Below are positions 46,386 through 55,624 of a DNA stretch of 64,000 nt, in pieces. The number at the start of each line of letters is the position of its first letter. Within the stretch, counting starts at the first letter, position 1. Both the position numbers and the translations under genes were made by a program. The DNA is from Rhizobium mesoamericanum STM3625. Lineage in GTDB: Bacteria > Pseudomonadota > Alphaproteobacteria > Rhizobiales > Rhizobiaceae. The notes under the pieces are model-generated. The model saw only the letters and a list, made by a program, of their open reading frames with translations, did no database searches and was not told the DNA's origin. Where the stretch lies: the NCBI RefSeq assembly GCF_000312665.1, contig NZ_HF536772.1, positions 3,271,166-3,335,165 on the forward strand, written 5' to 3'.

Positions 46386-46856
46386 CTAGCGGGCGAGGCG
46401 ACGCAGCGCCTTGTCGATCAACAGGTTGGCTGTCGTCATCCGCGTCGTGGCGTTCGCACGGAACCGCGGATCAACGCGGTCAGGATGGTTCTTCTTGGCA
46501 AAGGCGCGGCGTTTCAGGCTGAGACTTTGCACCGTATCGAGCGCTGAAATGTCCAGTTCGGCAGCGATGTCGTCTGCCGTGATGTGTGCCAGATAATCCG
46601 GCATCACCGGCTCGGGCTCCGGCTCGGGAGGCGTCAGGGGCGCGGCGGCTGTCTTCTCATGGGCGAACTCCATGGTCTCGAAGTATGCCCGATCGGGCCG
46701 TGCTGACGATGCCGAGACTCCTTCCATGACGTTGAAAGCCAGTCCGCTATTGAGGCCACTCACACGGGCCGAAGCCGGTGCGTTTTCTTCGACAGTCTCG
46801 TCCTCCGCCTTCAAGCGGTCGAGCACGGACTGGAATACCGATTGGCCGAACAGCAT
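46386..46856 (-). CDS. Hypothetical protein with a degenerate J-domain-like C terminus
   Basis: A 156-residue protein with TGGAGGG upstream of ATG 46856. The middle (about residues 65-90) is Pro/Glu-rich. The last 70 residues read ITADDIAAELDIS and then KRRAFAKKNHPDRVDPRFRANATTRMTTANLLIDKAL. The HPD tripeptide between two helices is the hallmark of DnaJ J-domains, which stimulate Hsp70 ATPase. Helix I looks shortened. A cochaperone role is possible; no Gly/Phe or zinc-finger region is present. Confidence 0.65.
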   Translation of the reverse strand: MLFGQSVFQSVLDRLKAEDETVEENAPASARVSGLNSGLAFNVMEGVSASSARPDRAYFETMEFAHEKTAAAPLTPPEPEPEPVMPDYLAHITADDIAAELDISALDTVQSLSLKRRAFAKKNHPDRVDPRFRANATTRMTTANLLIDKALRRLAR

Positions 46857-46911
46857 GATTGCCCTCCATTGCAGGCTGGCATTAGATGCGAGTAAAATGG
46901 TGCAAGGCTTG

Positions 46912-47916
46912 TCAGGCAGCGGCCTTCTTGCTTTCGTCCAGCACCAGGTCGTAGAGCAGCCGGGCGCTCGGGGGGAGTGCCCGCTCCTTCACAGTGATCA
47001 GGCTGTAAGGTCTGACATTGATCTCGAAATCGATCGGCAACACCCGCACATCGGACGCCTTCGCCTTGTGGGTTGCCAGGAACTGCGCGACGTCAAGTGC
47101 GATCGGAGCGATTGCATCTGTCTGGCAGACTGTCGCGCAGGTGAGAAGTAGCGACGAGGTGTTGACGATATTTTCCGGTAGCGGCACGGCTCGAGAGAGG
47201 AACAGGTCCTCGATCGTCCGGCGCAGCAGCGTCCCTGCAGGCTGGAAGACCCAATCATATTGCGGAAGGTCGTCAAGAGAGACGATCTCCTTCTTCAGTA
47301 GCGGATGGCCACCCCGCACGATAAGGCAGGCCTTTTCGACACCGATCTCCTGGACCTGGAATAAACGTGGATTGAGATCGTCGGGAATGCGGCTGATGAT
47401 GAAGTCGTGCCGGGCGGCAAGCAATTCGCGCGCGAGCACGTTGCTCGTCTCTACCTGAATGGTCACCTCGATGCTCGGCAGGGCTGTTCTAACCCGCTTG
47501 ATCGCTGGCACCACAAGGCTCATGGCCGGAGCAGTCACCGCGCCGATAAAGACGGCGCCGCCCTTTCCGGTCTTCAGTTCGGCAATCTCGCGGCCGGCCT
47601 CGCGCAGCTCCAGCATGATCTTGCGCGCCCGCCTGGCAAGCGCCTGTCCGAAGGTCGTCAGAACGACGCCGCGGGCCACGCGTTCATAGAGCGGCATCTT
47701 AACGATCGACTCCATTTCCGACAGGATTCGCGATGCCGCCGGCTGCGAAATGTTCAGCACCTCGGCAGCGGCTGAAATTTGCCCGCTATCTTCGATTGCG
47801 ACGATCATTCGCAGGTGATTCAGTTTAAGCCCCGATCTTAAAAGGGCGTCGTCACCGAAGATATCCGTTTGAATATCCACATGGGCATCGGTCTGCAGGT
47901 CTGAAATAAACGCCAT
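46912..47916 (-). CDS. gbpR: LysR-family galactose-binding-protein regulator
   Basis: A 334-residue LysR protein; I chose ATG 47916 because GGGAGG lies upstream. The helix-turn-helix is at residues about 35-75 (LNHLRMIVAIEDSGQISAAAEVLNISQPAASRILSEME region), followed by the effector domain. Its position divergent from chvE matches GbpR, the activator that raises ChvE levels when arabinose, galactose or similar sugars are present. The 270-base intergenic region holds the shared control elements. Confidence 0.88.
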   Translation of the reverse strand: MAFISDLQTDAHVDIQTDIFGDDALLRSGLKLNHLRMIVAIEDSGQISAAAEVLNISQPAASRILSEMESIVKMPLYERVARGVVLTTFGQALARRARKIMLELREAGREIAELKTGKGGAVFIGAVTAPAMSLVVPAIKRVRTALPSIEVTIQVETSNVLARELLAARHDFIISRIPDDLNPRLFQVQEIGVEKACLIVRGGHPLLKKEIVSLDDLPQYDWVFQPAGTLLRRTIEDLFLSRAVPLPENIVNTSSLLLTCATVCQTDAIAPIALDVAQFLATHKAKASDVRVLPIDFEINVRPYSLITVKERALPPSARLLYDLVLDESKKAAA

Positions 47917-47991
47917 GGTTGCGGCCTCCCAACCGCGTTCCATCAAAAGTAATACTTTTTAACGATATACCAAAATTGTTATGCACTTTGC

Positions 47992-48014
47992 CAGTTATTC
48001 TATTTGACAGTTAT
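47992..48014 (+). promoter_or_regulatory. Direct repeat and -35-like element upstream of chvE
   Basis: CAGTTAT occurs at 47992-47998 and 48008-48014, 16 bases apart, and TTGACA (48004-48009) overlaps the second copy. A good -10 at the usual distance is not clear, as expected for an activator-dependent promoter. GbpR is the natural candidate to bind here. Confidence 0.35.
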
Positions 48015-48189
48015 AGGATTCCATACCAGTTTGCCGCCGTGTGCTGGTTGGCACTCAACACGTGTGAGAGCGTGGAGGAGACCTACTTCGTTTCTCACCA
48101 TCTGAAGTATTATCCAAGACGGAACCTGCCACAGTTTCGGAGCGGGCGATTTTTCGTCCGTGCGTTTATTAACTAAGGGAGAGAGAGAT

Positions 48190-49254
48190 ATGAAATCCAT
48201 TATCTCGTTGATGGCAGCGGCGGCCTTTGGCGTCGCTTCGTTCGTAATGCCGGCTATGGCAGCCGACAAGGGAACTGTCGGCATTGCAATGCCCACGAAG
48301 TCGTCCGCTCGCTGGATCGATGACGGTAACAACATCGTCAAGCAGCTCCAGGAAGCTGGCTACAGCACCGACCTGCAATACGCTGACGACGACATTCCGA
48401 ACCAGCTGTCTCAAATTGAGAACATGGTCACGAAGGGCGTTAAGGTTCTCGTCATCGCCGCTATCGACGGCACGACGCTTTCCGACGTTCTCCAGAAGGC
48501 TCACGACGCAGGCATCAAGGTTATCGCCTATGACCGTCTGATCCGTGACTCCGCTAACGTCGACTACTACGCGACCTTCGACAACTTCAAGGTCGGCGTT
48601 CTGCAGGCAACGTCCATCGTTGATGCCCTCGGCCTCAAGGATGGCAAGGGTCCGTTCAACATCGAGCTCTTCGGTGGTTCGCCTGACGACAACAACGCCT
48701 TCTTCTTCTACGACGGCGCAATGTCTGTCCTGCAGCCTTACATCGACAGCGGCAAGCTGGTCGTGAAGTCCGGCCAGACCGGCATGGACAAGGTCGGTAC
48801 GCTGCGTTGGGACCCGGCAACGGCCCAGGCTCGTATGGACAACCTGCTCTCGGCTAACTACACCGACGCGAAGGTCAATGCAGTTCTGTCGCCTTACGAC
48901 GGTCTGTCCATCGGCATCATCTCGTCGCTGAAGGGCGTTGGCTACGGCACCCCGGATCAGCCGCTCCCGGTCGTTACCGGCCAGGACGCAGAAGTTCCGT
49001 CGGTCAAGTCGATCATCGCTGGCGAGCAGCACTCCACGATCTTCAAGGACACCCGTGACCTCGCAAAGGTTACTGTCGGCATGGTCAACGCTCTGATGGA
49101 AGGCAAGGAGCCTGAAGTCAACGACACCAAGACCTACGACAACGGTGTGAAGGTTGTTCCGTCCTACCTGCTGACTCCGGTCGCAGTTGACAAGACCAAC
49201 TACGAGAAGGTTCTCGTCGAAGGCGGTTACTACAAGGCTGAGCAGCTGAAGTAA
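48190..49254 (+). CDS. chvE: Multiple-sugar-binding periplasmic receptor ChvE
   Basis: A 354-residue periplasmic binding protein with a strong ribosome-binding site (GGGAGAG). The signal peptide ends at AMA before [10 protein letters not shown]. It shows the two-lobe fold with [65 protein letters not shown] and VTGQDAEV, all features of ChvE. It binds galactose, arabinose, glucose and acidic sugars, feeds GguAB, and in Agrobacterium signals to the VirA sensor. A hairpin follows before gguA. No vir genes are in this window. Confidence 0.95.
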   Translation: MKSIISLMAAAAFGVASFVMPAMAADKGTVGIAMPTKSSARWIDDGNNIVKQLQEAGYSTDLQYADDDIPNQLSQIENMVTKGVKVLVIAAIDGTTLSDVLQKAHDAGIKVIAYDRLIRDSANVDYYATFDNFKVGVLQATSIVDALGLKDGKGPFNIELFGGSPDDNNAFFFYDGAMSVLQPYIDSGKLVVKSGQTGMDKVGTLRWDPATAQARMDNLLSANYTDAKVNAVLSPYDGLSIGIISSLKGVGYGTPDQPLPVVTGQDAEVPSVKSIIAGEQHSTIFKDTRDLAKVTVGMVNALMEGKEPEVNDTKTYDNGVKVVPSYLLTPVAVDKTNYEKVLVEGGYYKAEQLK

Positions 49255-49271
49255 TAATTGTACCACGTTGG

Positions 49272-49298
49272 CCGGAACCCGCTGCTTGCGGGTTCCGG
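49272..49298 (+). other. Intercistronic hairpin between chvE and gguA
   Basis: CCGGAACCCGC (49272-49282) and GCGGGTTCCGG (49288-49298) form a perfect 11-base stem with a 5-base loop, 18 bases after the chvE stop, followed by a T-rich run (TCTTCAATTTT). It could act as a partial terminator or mRNA-stabilising element that keeps ChvE in excess of GguAB. Confidence 0.75.
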
Positions 49299-49346
49299 TC
49301 TTCAATTTTATGATCGCCGCGCCCCTTTGGCTGCTGGCGCTGGATT

Positions 49347-50891
49347 ATGACCATGGACAATACAATCCTCGAAATGCGGAACATCACCAAGACGTTCCCA
49401 GGCGTAAAGGCGCTTGAGAATGTGAACCTCAAGGTTCGACAAGGTGAGATCCACGCATTGGTGGGTGAAAACGGGGCCGGCAAGTCGACCCTGATGAAAG
49501 TTCTCTCCGGCGTTTACCCGGCCGGAACCTACGACGGCGACATTGTCTACGAAGGCGACGTCCGTCATTTCAAGGCACTCAAGGATTCCGAGGAAATCGG
49601 CATCGTCATCATTCACCAGGAACTGGCGCTCGTGCCGCTCCTGTCGATCGCCGAAAACATCTTTCTCGGCAACGAAGTCGCCCAGAGCGGCATCATCAAA
49701 TGGCAGGAAGCCTTCAGGCGCACGAAAGAGCTGCTGAGCAAGGTTGGCCTCAAGGAGTCGCCGGAGACGCTCGTCACCGATATCGGCGTCGGCAAGCAGC
49801 AGCTGGTCGAAATCGCCAAGGCGCTGTCGAAGAGCGTGAAGTTGTTGATCCTCGACGAGCCGACGGCTTCGCTCAACGAAAAGGATTCCGATGCGCTGCT
49901 TGAGCTCCTGATCGAGTTCCGCAACCAGGGCCTGACGTCGATCATCATCACGCACAAGCTCAACGAAGTGCGCAAGGTCGCTGACCAGATCACGGTCCTG
50001 CGCGACGGCATGACGGTCAAGACGCTCGACTGTCAGACCGAAGAGATCAGCGAAGACATTATCATCAAGAATATGGTGGGCCGTGAGCTTGCTGATCGTT
50101 ACCCGCCGCGCTCCGTGCCGATCGGCGAGACGATCCTTGAGGTGAAGAACTGGAACGCCTATCACCAGCATCACCGTGATCGCCAGGTCCTGCACGACAT
50201 CAACGTCACCGTTCGCAAGGGCGAAGTGGTCGGTATCGCGGGCCTGATGGGCGCCGGTCGCACCGAATTTGCAATGAGCCTGTTCGGCAAATCCTATGGA
50301 CACAGGATCCATGGCGACGTGTCCATGCACGGCAAACCGGTGGATGTCAGCACCGTTCGCAAGGCAATCGATGCAGGCCTTGCCTATGTGACCGAAGACC
50401 GTAAGCATCTGGGGCTCGTGCTCGGCGAGAACATCGTTCACAACACGACGCTTGCCAATCTGGCCGGCGTCTCGAGCGCCACCGTTATCGACACTATCAA
50501 GGAATCGAAGGTCGCATCGGACTACCGCTCGAAGCTGCGCATCCGCAGTTCGAGCATCTTCCAGGAGACGGTCAATCTTTCGGGCGGCAACCAGCAAAAG
50601 GTTGTGCTGTCGAAGTGGCTGTTTTCCGATCCCGACGTTCTGATCCTCGACGAACCCACTCGCGGTATCGATGTCGGTGCCAAATACGAAATCTATACTA
50701 TCATCAACCAGCTCGCCGCCGACGGCAAAGGTGTTCTGATGATCTCATCGGAAATGCCCGAACTGCTTGGCACGTGCGACCGCATCTACGTCATGAATGA
50801 AGGACGTATCGTTGCGGAACTGCCAAAGGGAGAGGCGAGCCAAGAAACCATCATGCGCGCTATCATGCGCTCAGGGGAGAAGAAACAATGA
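49347..50891 (+). CDS. gguA: Sugar ABC transporter ATPase, two-domain (MglA-like)
   Basis: A 514-residue protein with two ABC ATPase domains. The first has [22 protein letters not shown] and [10 protein letters not shown]. The second has GLMGAGRTE in place of a normal Walker A (typical for this family), [15 protein letters not shown] and [18 protein letters not shown] 49347 or 49353 may be used. It powers import with GguB and ChvE. Its end overlaps gguB by four bases (ATGA). Confidence 0.93.
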   Translation: MTMDNTILEMRNITKTFPGVKALENVNLKVRQGEIHALVGENGAGKSTLMKVLSGVYPAGTYDGDIVYEGDVRHFKALKDSEEIGIVIIHQELALVPLLSIAENIFLGNEVAQSGIIKWQEAFRRTKELLSKVGLKESPETLVTDIGVGKQQLVEIAKALSKSVKLLILDEPTASLNEKDSDALLELLIEFRNQGLTSIIITHKLNEVRKVADQITVLRDGMTVKTLDCQTEEISEDIIIKNMVGRELADRYPPRSVPIGETILEVKNWNAYHQHHRDRQVLHDINVTVRKGEVVGIAGLMGAGRTEFAMSLFGKSYGHRIHGDVSMHGKPVDVSTVRKAIDAGLAYVTEDRKHLGLVLGENIVHNTTLANLAGVSSATVIDTIKESKVASDYRSKLRIRSSSIFQETVNLSGGNQQKVVLSKWLFSDPDVLILDEPTRGIDVGAKYEIYTIINQLAADGKGVLMISSEMPELLGTCDRIYVMNEGRIVAELPKGEASQETIMRAIMRSGEKKQ

Positions 50892-52096
50892 CTCCGGTCA
50901 ACCCTTCAGCCACCGAGGAAAGCAACGTCGTTTCCGTTGCGGACTATATCCGAAGCAACATTCGCGAATACGGCATGCTCATTGCGCTCGTCGCGATCAT
51001 GGTATTCTTCCAGTTCTATACGGGCGGTATTCTCTTCAAGCCCGTCAACCTCACGAACCTCGTCCTGCAGAACTCGTTCATCGTCATCATGGCGCTCGGC
51101 ATGCTGCTCGTCATCGTGGCAGGCCATATTGACCTTTCAGTCGGCTCGATCGTCGCGTTTGTCGGCGCGGTCGCGGCTATTTTGACCGTCAATATGCAGA
51201 TGAATTTCGTCGTGGCGGGCATTCTTTGCCTGGTCCTTGGCGGTGCAATCGGCGCTGCGCAGGGCTATTGGATCGCCTATCACCGCATTCCGGCCTTCAT
51301 CGTCACGCTCGCTGGCATGCTCGTCTTCCGCGGTCTGACGCTCTTCGTGCTCGGCGGCAAGAACATCGGACCCTTCCCGAAAGACTTCCAAGTCATTTCG
51401 ACGGGATTCCTGCCGGGTGATATGATCGATATTGCCGGCATTCCGCTGCATTCTACCTCGCTGGTATTGACCGTCATCATCCCGGTTGTGCTGTTTTTCC
51501 TTGCCTGGCGCCGCCGCAAGGTGAACGAGAGCCACGGCATTGACGTCGAGCCGTTTGGTTTCTTCGTTGCGCAGAACGCTATCATCGCGCTGGCAGTCCT
51601 GTTCCTCGGCTTTCAGCTGTCGACCTATAGGGGCCTGCCGAACGTTCTGGTTGTGATGCTTGTGCTGATCGCGGCCTACACCTTCGTGACGCGTCGCACG
51701 ACGATTGGCCGCCGCATTTACGCAATGGGCGGCAACGAAAAGGCGACTAAGCTTTCCGGTATCAACACTGAGCGGCTGAGCTTCTACACCTTCGTCAATA
51801 TGGGTGTCCTGGCTGGCCTCGCCGGCATGATCGTCGCGGCGCGCCTGAACTCAGCAACCCCGAAAGCGGGCGTCGGCTTCGAGCTCGACGTCATCGCTGC
51901 CTGCTTCATTGGTGGTGCTTCGGCATCGGGCGGCGTTGGCAAGATCACCGGTGCCGTCATCGGCGCCTTCATCATGGGTGTCATGAACAACGGCATGTCG
52001 ATCGTCGGTCTCGGCATCGACTTCCAGCAGATGGTCAAGGGACTGGTGCTTCTCGCTGCCGTCTTCTTCGACGTCTATAACAAAAACAAGGGCTAA
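50888..52096 (+). CDS. gguB: Sugar ABC transporter permease
   Basis: A 402-residue permease with about ten helices and the conserved [26 protein letters not shown] and [20 protein letters not shown] features of the MglC/AraH/GguB group. It is translationally coupled to gguA and completes the ChvE-dependent importer for galactose and arabinose-type sugars. A hairpin at 52138-52168 follows. Confidence 0.93.
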   Translation: MTPVNPSATEESNVVSVADYIRSNIREYGMLIALVAIMVFFQFYTGGILFKPVNLTNLVLQNSFIVIMALGMLLVIVAGHIDLSVGSIVAFVGAVAAILTVNMQMNFVVAGILCLVLGGAIGAAQGYWIAYHRIPAFIVTLAGMLVFRGLTLFVLGGKNIGPFPKDFQVISTGFLPGDMIDIAGIPLHSTSLVLTVIIPVVLFFLAWRRRKVNESHGIDVEPFGFFVAQNAIIALAVLFLGFQLSTYRGLPNVLVVMLVLIAAYTFVTRRTTIGRRIYAMGGNEKATKLSGINTERLSFYTFVNMGVLAGLAGMIVAARLNSATPKAGVGFELDVIAACFIGGASASGGVGKITGAVIGAFIMGVMNNGMSIVGLGIDFQQMVKGLVLLAAVFFDVYNKNKG

Positions 52097-52137
52097 GCGC
52101 TCCGGCGTGCCCAGGCATTCGCAGTCATGTGAACGTA

Positions 52138-52168
52138 CCAATCCGGCTTCTTAACCGAGCCGGGTTGG
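52138..52168 (+). other. Hairpin between gguB and gguC
   Basis: CCAATCCGGCT (52138-52148) pairs with AGCCGGGTTGG (52158-52168), 10 of 11 positions, with a 9-base loop. There is no T-run. It probably tunes expression of gguC relative to the transport genes. Confidence 0.55.
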
Positions 52169-52208
52169 CGAAGCATTTCCCGCGCTATCGAAAAAAAGGA
52201 TGAAGACC

Positions 52209-53203
52209 GTGCTCATTTCGCAGATCAAGGGTTCGAACGGAGAGATCATTGTCGCCGTGCGCGAGCCGAGCGGTACCGCGAAAGCCGTCAAGAATGCCGG
52301 CAGCGTCTACGCGCTGGCCATGGAAGCTGCAAACGGCGGCAAGTCGCTGGTACAGGTGATCGAAGCGCATGGCCTTGGCGATGCCGTCGATCTCGAAAAG
52401 GCTTATGCTGAAGGCAAGTTTCTGCCGCCGATGACCCATCCCGATGCGGCGCACCTGCATCTGACAGGAACCGGCCTGACCCATCTCGGCTCCGCCGCTA
52501 CGCGTGACTCCATGCACAAGAAAACGTCCGAGGCCGCTGAAGACACGCTCACCGACTCGATGAAGATGTTCAAGATGGGCCTCGAAAACGGAAACCGAAG
52601 GCCGGTGAAAAGGGCGTTCAGCCCGAGTGGTTCTACAAGGGCAACGGCTATGGTTCGGCGGCTCCCGGCGCACCGCTCGTGTCCCCGTCGTTTGCCCTCG
52701 ACGGCGGCGAAGAACCTGAAATGGCCGGCATCTACGTCATCGCTGACGACGGCACGCCTTTCCGGATCGGGTTTGCCCTGTCGAACGAGTTCTCCGATCA
52801 CGTCACCGAACGGATCAACTATCTCTACCTCGCGCACTCGAAGCTGCGCCCGGCAAGCTTCGGCCCAGAAATCCGCATCGGTGTGGCGCCGAACGATATC
52901 CGCGGTACCTCGCGCATTAAGCGCGGCGAGAAGGTGATCTTCGAAAAGCCCTTCCTTTCGGGTGAAGCGAACATGTCGCACACCTTCGCAAACCTCGAGT
53001 ACCACCATTTCAAATACGACCTGTTCCGCGTGCCCGGCGACGTCCACGTTCATATGTTCGGCACCGCGACGCTCTCCTTTGCGGAAGGCATCAAGGCCGA
53101 AGAAGGCGACGTCTTCGAAATCGAAGTCGCCGAGTTCGGCCTGCCGCTGCGCAACCCTTTAAAGATTGCCGCCGAAGAAGAGATCGCCGTCAAGCAGCTC
53201 TGA
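52209..53203 (+). pseudogene. gguC: GguC / AraD1-family dehydratase, one-base frameshift
   Basis: The gene encodes a GguC/AraD1 protein (about 331 residues), thought to dehydrate 2-keto-3-deoxy-L-arabonate. GTG 52209 fits the ribosome-binding site best; ATG 52200 is possible. The first 386 bases are in one frame to MFKMGLENG. At 52594/52595 one base is missing (GGAAACCG where GGAAAGCCG is expected), and the rest continues one frame over as PKAGEKGVQPEWFYKGNGYG to the true end. Both halves look fully conserved, so this is either a sequencing error or a very recent mutation. Confidence 0.82.
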
Positions 53204-53211
53204 TTTCGCAA

Positions 53212-53237
53212 GGCCCGGCCGCTTCGGCGGCCGGGCC
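53212..53237 (+). other. GC-rich hairpin with TTCG loop after gguC
   Basis: GGCCCGGCCGC (53212-53222) and GCGGCCGGGCC (53227-53237) form a perfect 11-base stem closed by a TTCG tetraloop, 8 bases after the gguC stop. Only GTTTCC follows. It is a stable 3' barrier between gguC and the dehydrogenase gene. Confidence 0.7.
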
Positions 53238-53273
53238 GTTTCCAAGAAACGGTGAAGGAGGCTTAAGTCAGCC

Positions 53274-54707
53274 ATGACCATCTATCAAAACCTCATTGCC
53301 GGCGAATGGGTCGGATCGGACGCGACGAAGAACATCAATCCGTCGAACACGAACGAAGTCGTTGGCCTTTATGCGGACGGCTCAACCGAAGACACGAAGA
53401 ATGCGATTGCCGCCGCCAAGGCCGCCTTTCCGGCCTGGTCGCGCTCTGGGATCTGGGAACGTCACGTCATCCTGAAGAAGGCCGGCGACGAGATCATGGC
53501 GCGCAAGGACGAGCTCGGTGCGCTGCTCGCGCGCGAAGAGGGCAAGACGCTTCCCGAGGCGATCGGCGAAACAATCCGGGCCTCGCAGATCTTCGAATTC
53601 TTTGCTGGCGAAGCGCTGCGCCTTGCAGGTGAGGTCGTCCCGTCTGTTCGCCCCAACATCGGCGTCGAGATCACGCGTGACCCGCTGGGCGTCATCGGTA
53701 TCATCACGCCGTGGAACTTCCCCATCGCGATTCCCGCCTGGAAGATCGCGCCCGCACTCTGCTACGGCAACACCGTGGTCTTCAAGCCGGCCGAACTTGT
53801 TCCGGGGTGCTCCTGGGCAATCGTCGACATCCTGCACCGTGCCGGCCTGCCGAAGGGCGTGCTGAACCTTGTCATGGGAAAAGGCTCGGTTGTCGGCCAG
53901 GCAATGCTCGACAGTCCCGATGTTACCGGCATCACCTTCACCGGATCCACCGGCACTGGCCGCCGGGTCGCAGCTGCCTCGATCGAGCATAACCGCAAGT
54001 TCCAGCTCGAAATGGGCGGCAAGAACCCGATGGTCGTCCTCGATGACGCCGACCTCACGGTCGCTGTCGAAGCAGCGGCCAATTCCGGCTTCTTCTCCAC
54101 CGGCCAGCGCTGCACGGCGTCTTCGCGCTTGATCGTTACTGAAGGCATTCACGACAGGTTCGTTGCCGCACTGACGGAAAAGCTGAATACGCTGGTGGTC
54201 GACAATGCGATGAAGCCAGGCACGCATATCGGCCCTGTCGTCGACGAAAAGCAGTTGAAAACGGATACCGATTACATCGAGATCGGCCGGAAAGAGGGTG
54301 CCAAGCTCGCCTTCGGCGGCGAACTCATCACCCGTGAGACGCCCGGCTTTTATCTGCAGCCGACGCTGTTTACAGAAGCCACGAACCAGATGCGTATCAG
54401 CAGAGAGGAAATCTTCGGTCCTGTTGTCTCGGTCATCCGCGTCAAGGACTATGATGACGCGCTGGCGACCGCCAACGACACGCCGTTCGGCCTGTCGGCC
54501 GGGATCGCCACGACAAGCCTCAAGCATGCGACCCATTTCAAGCGCAACTCAGAGGCGGGTATGGTCATGGTCAACCTGCCGACCGCAGGCGTCGACTTCC
54601 ACGTTCCGTTCGGCGGTCGCAAAGGCTCGTCCTACGGTCCGCGCGAGCAGGGCAAGTACGCGGCTGAGTTCTATACGAGCGTCAAGACGGCCTACACGCT
54701 GGCCTAG
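53274..54707 (+). CDS. Aldehyde dehydrogenase, probable 2-oxoglutarate semialdehyde dehydrogenase
   Basis: A 477-residue ALDH with AAGGAGG before the ATG. Visible are the FWNFPIAIPAWK-type cofactor region (IITPWNFPIAIPAWKIAPAL), the general base Glu in LEMGGKNPMVVL, the catalytic Cys in STGQRCTASSRLIV and EEIFGPVVSVI. Placed right after gguC, it most likely oxidises 2,5-dioxopentanoate to 2-oxoglutarate, the last step of oxidative L-arabinose degradation. Close relatives oxidise other semialdehydes, so substrate is inferred from context. Confidence 0.9.
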   Translation: MTIYQNLIAGEWVGSDATKNINPSNTNEVVGLYADGSTEDTKNAIAAAKAAFPAWSRSGIWERHVILKKAGDEIMARKDELGALLAREEGKTLPEAIGETIRASQIFEFFAGEALRLAGEVVPSVRPNIGVEITRDPLGVIGIITPWNFPIAIPAWKIAPALCYGNTVVFKPAELVPGCSWAIVDILHRAGLPKGVLNLVMGKGSVVGQAMLDSPDVTGITFTGSTGTGRRVAAASIEHNRKFQLEMGGKNPMVVLDDADLTVAVEAAANSGFFSTGQRCTASSRLIVTEGIHDRFVAALTEKLNTLVVDNAMKPGTHIGPVVDEKQLKTDTDYIEIGRKEGAKLAFGGELITRETPGFYLQPTLFTEATNQMRISREEIFGPVVSVIRVKDYDDALATANDTPFGLSAGIATTSLKHATHFKRNSEAGMVMVNLPTAGVDFHVPFGGRKGSSYGPREQGKYAAEFYTSVKTAYTLA

Positions 54708-54723
54708 CGATGCCCCAAACCGA

Positions 54724-54746
54724 TCCGAGCCGCTATGCGGCTCGGA
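54724..54746. terminator. Hairpin between convergent genes
   Basis: TCCGAGCCGC (54724-54733) and GCGGCTCGGA (54737-54746) form a 10-base stem with a 3-base loop between the ALDH and transglutaminase genes, which converge. T-runs are weak on both sides. It likely separates the two transcripts. Confidence 0.55.
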
Positions 54747-54782
54747 CAATATCTCGATGCGAATTGTTCCTGGGCCAGTCCC

Positions 54783-55613
54783 TCAGCTCTGGCTCTGGCT
54801 TTGGCTCTGCATCTGACCCCGATCTTCGACCTTGACGATGACCGAGAGCCTTTCTCCCGGCGTGCCGATGCGCATGCCTGAAACGGGGGCCGCGTCGCGG
54901 TAGCAGAGGCCGGAGGCAACGCGCACATAGCGTGCATCAGGGCAGATATTGTTGGCTGGATCAAAGCCGACCCAGCCAAGGCCCGGGACATGTGCCTCGC
55001 CCCATGCGTGCGTTGCCGCTTGCTCGGCCTTCTCTTCCATCATCAGGTATCCCGAGACGTAGCGGGCCGGTACGCCGAGACTGCGCGCGGCGGCGACGAA
55101 GATATGGGCGTGATCCTGGCAGACACCGCTCTTTTTCTCCAGCGCTTGCTCGGCTGTCGTCTCGGTATTGCTGGTTCCGGGCCGGTAGGCCACCGCCTCG
55201 TGAATCCCCGACATCAGTGCATGCATGCGGGCGAGCTCGTTGTCGCTGTTTACGCTTTTGATCAGTTCCTTGACGAGCTTTCCAGGTTTCGTCCTTGGCG
55301 TCTCGCGCAGGAACAGCCAGAGCGGGCAAAAGCCCCCATGGGGACCTAGAACGCCGTTTCGATCTTCGGTTTCGACTTCGCCTTCGGCGACGATTCGGGT
55401 CGTGCGCTGCTCGCCTTCCAGCGAAACCAGGTTAATGTGATTGCCGAACTGATCGTCGTATTCGACTTCCGGCCTGGCCCCCTCGACATGCAGTGACCAA
55501 TTGAGGATCGTTTGTCCTGGCAGGGTTTTCGGTGTCAGGCGCAACCGCTGCAGCGAGAAGGCGGACGGTTCCTCGTAGTGGTATTCGGTGACGTGGCTGA
55601 TCTTAAGTTTCAT
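54783..55613 (-). CDS. Transglutaminase-like protein
   Basis: A 276-residue protein with an N-terminal beta domain (YHYEEPSAFSLQRLRLTPK) and a transglutaminase/protease-like core carrying Cys in KKSGVCQDHAHIFVAAARSLGVPARYVSGYL, His in THAWGEAHVPGLGWVGFDPAN and a following Asp. It ends in a QSQSQS-type tail. It is the last gene of the ATP-grasp / alpha-E / transglutaminase cluster, 11 bases after the alpha-E gene. Comparative genomics suggests peptide tagging or crosslinking; the substrate is unknown. Confidence 0.85.
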   Translation of the reverse strand: MKLKISHVTEYHYEEPSAFSLQRLRLTPKTLPGQTILNWSLHVEGARPEVEYDDQFGNHINLVSLEGEQRTTRIVAEGEVETEDRNGVLGPHGGFCPLWLFLRETPRTKPGKLVKELIKSVNSDNELARMHALMSGIHEAVAYRPGTSNTETTAEQALEKKSGVCQDHAHIFVAAARSLGVPARYVSGYLMMEEKAEQAATHAWGEAHVPGLGWVGFDPANNICPDARYVRVASGLCYRDAAPVSGMRIGTPGERLSVIVKVEDRGQMQSQSQSQS

Positions 55614-55624
55614 GTCGTGCCCGC

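Noticed and set aside
48169..50597. Long minus-strand frames opposite chvE and gguA
   Set aside because: Both real genes are certain, and the antisense products look like mirror images of coding sequence.
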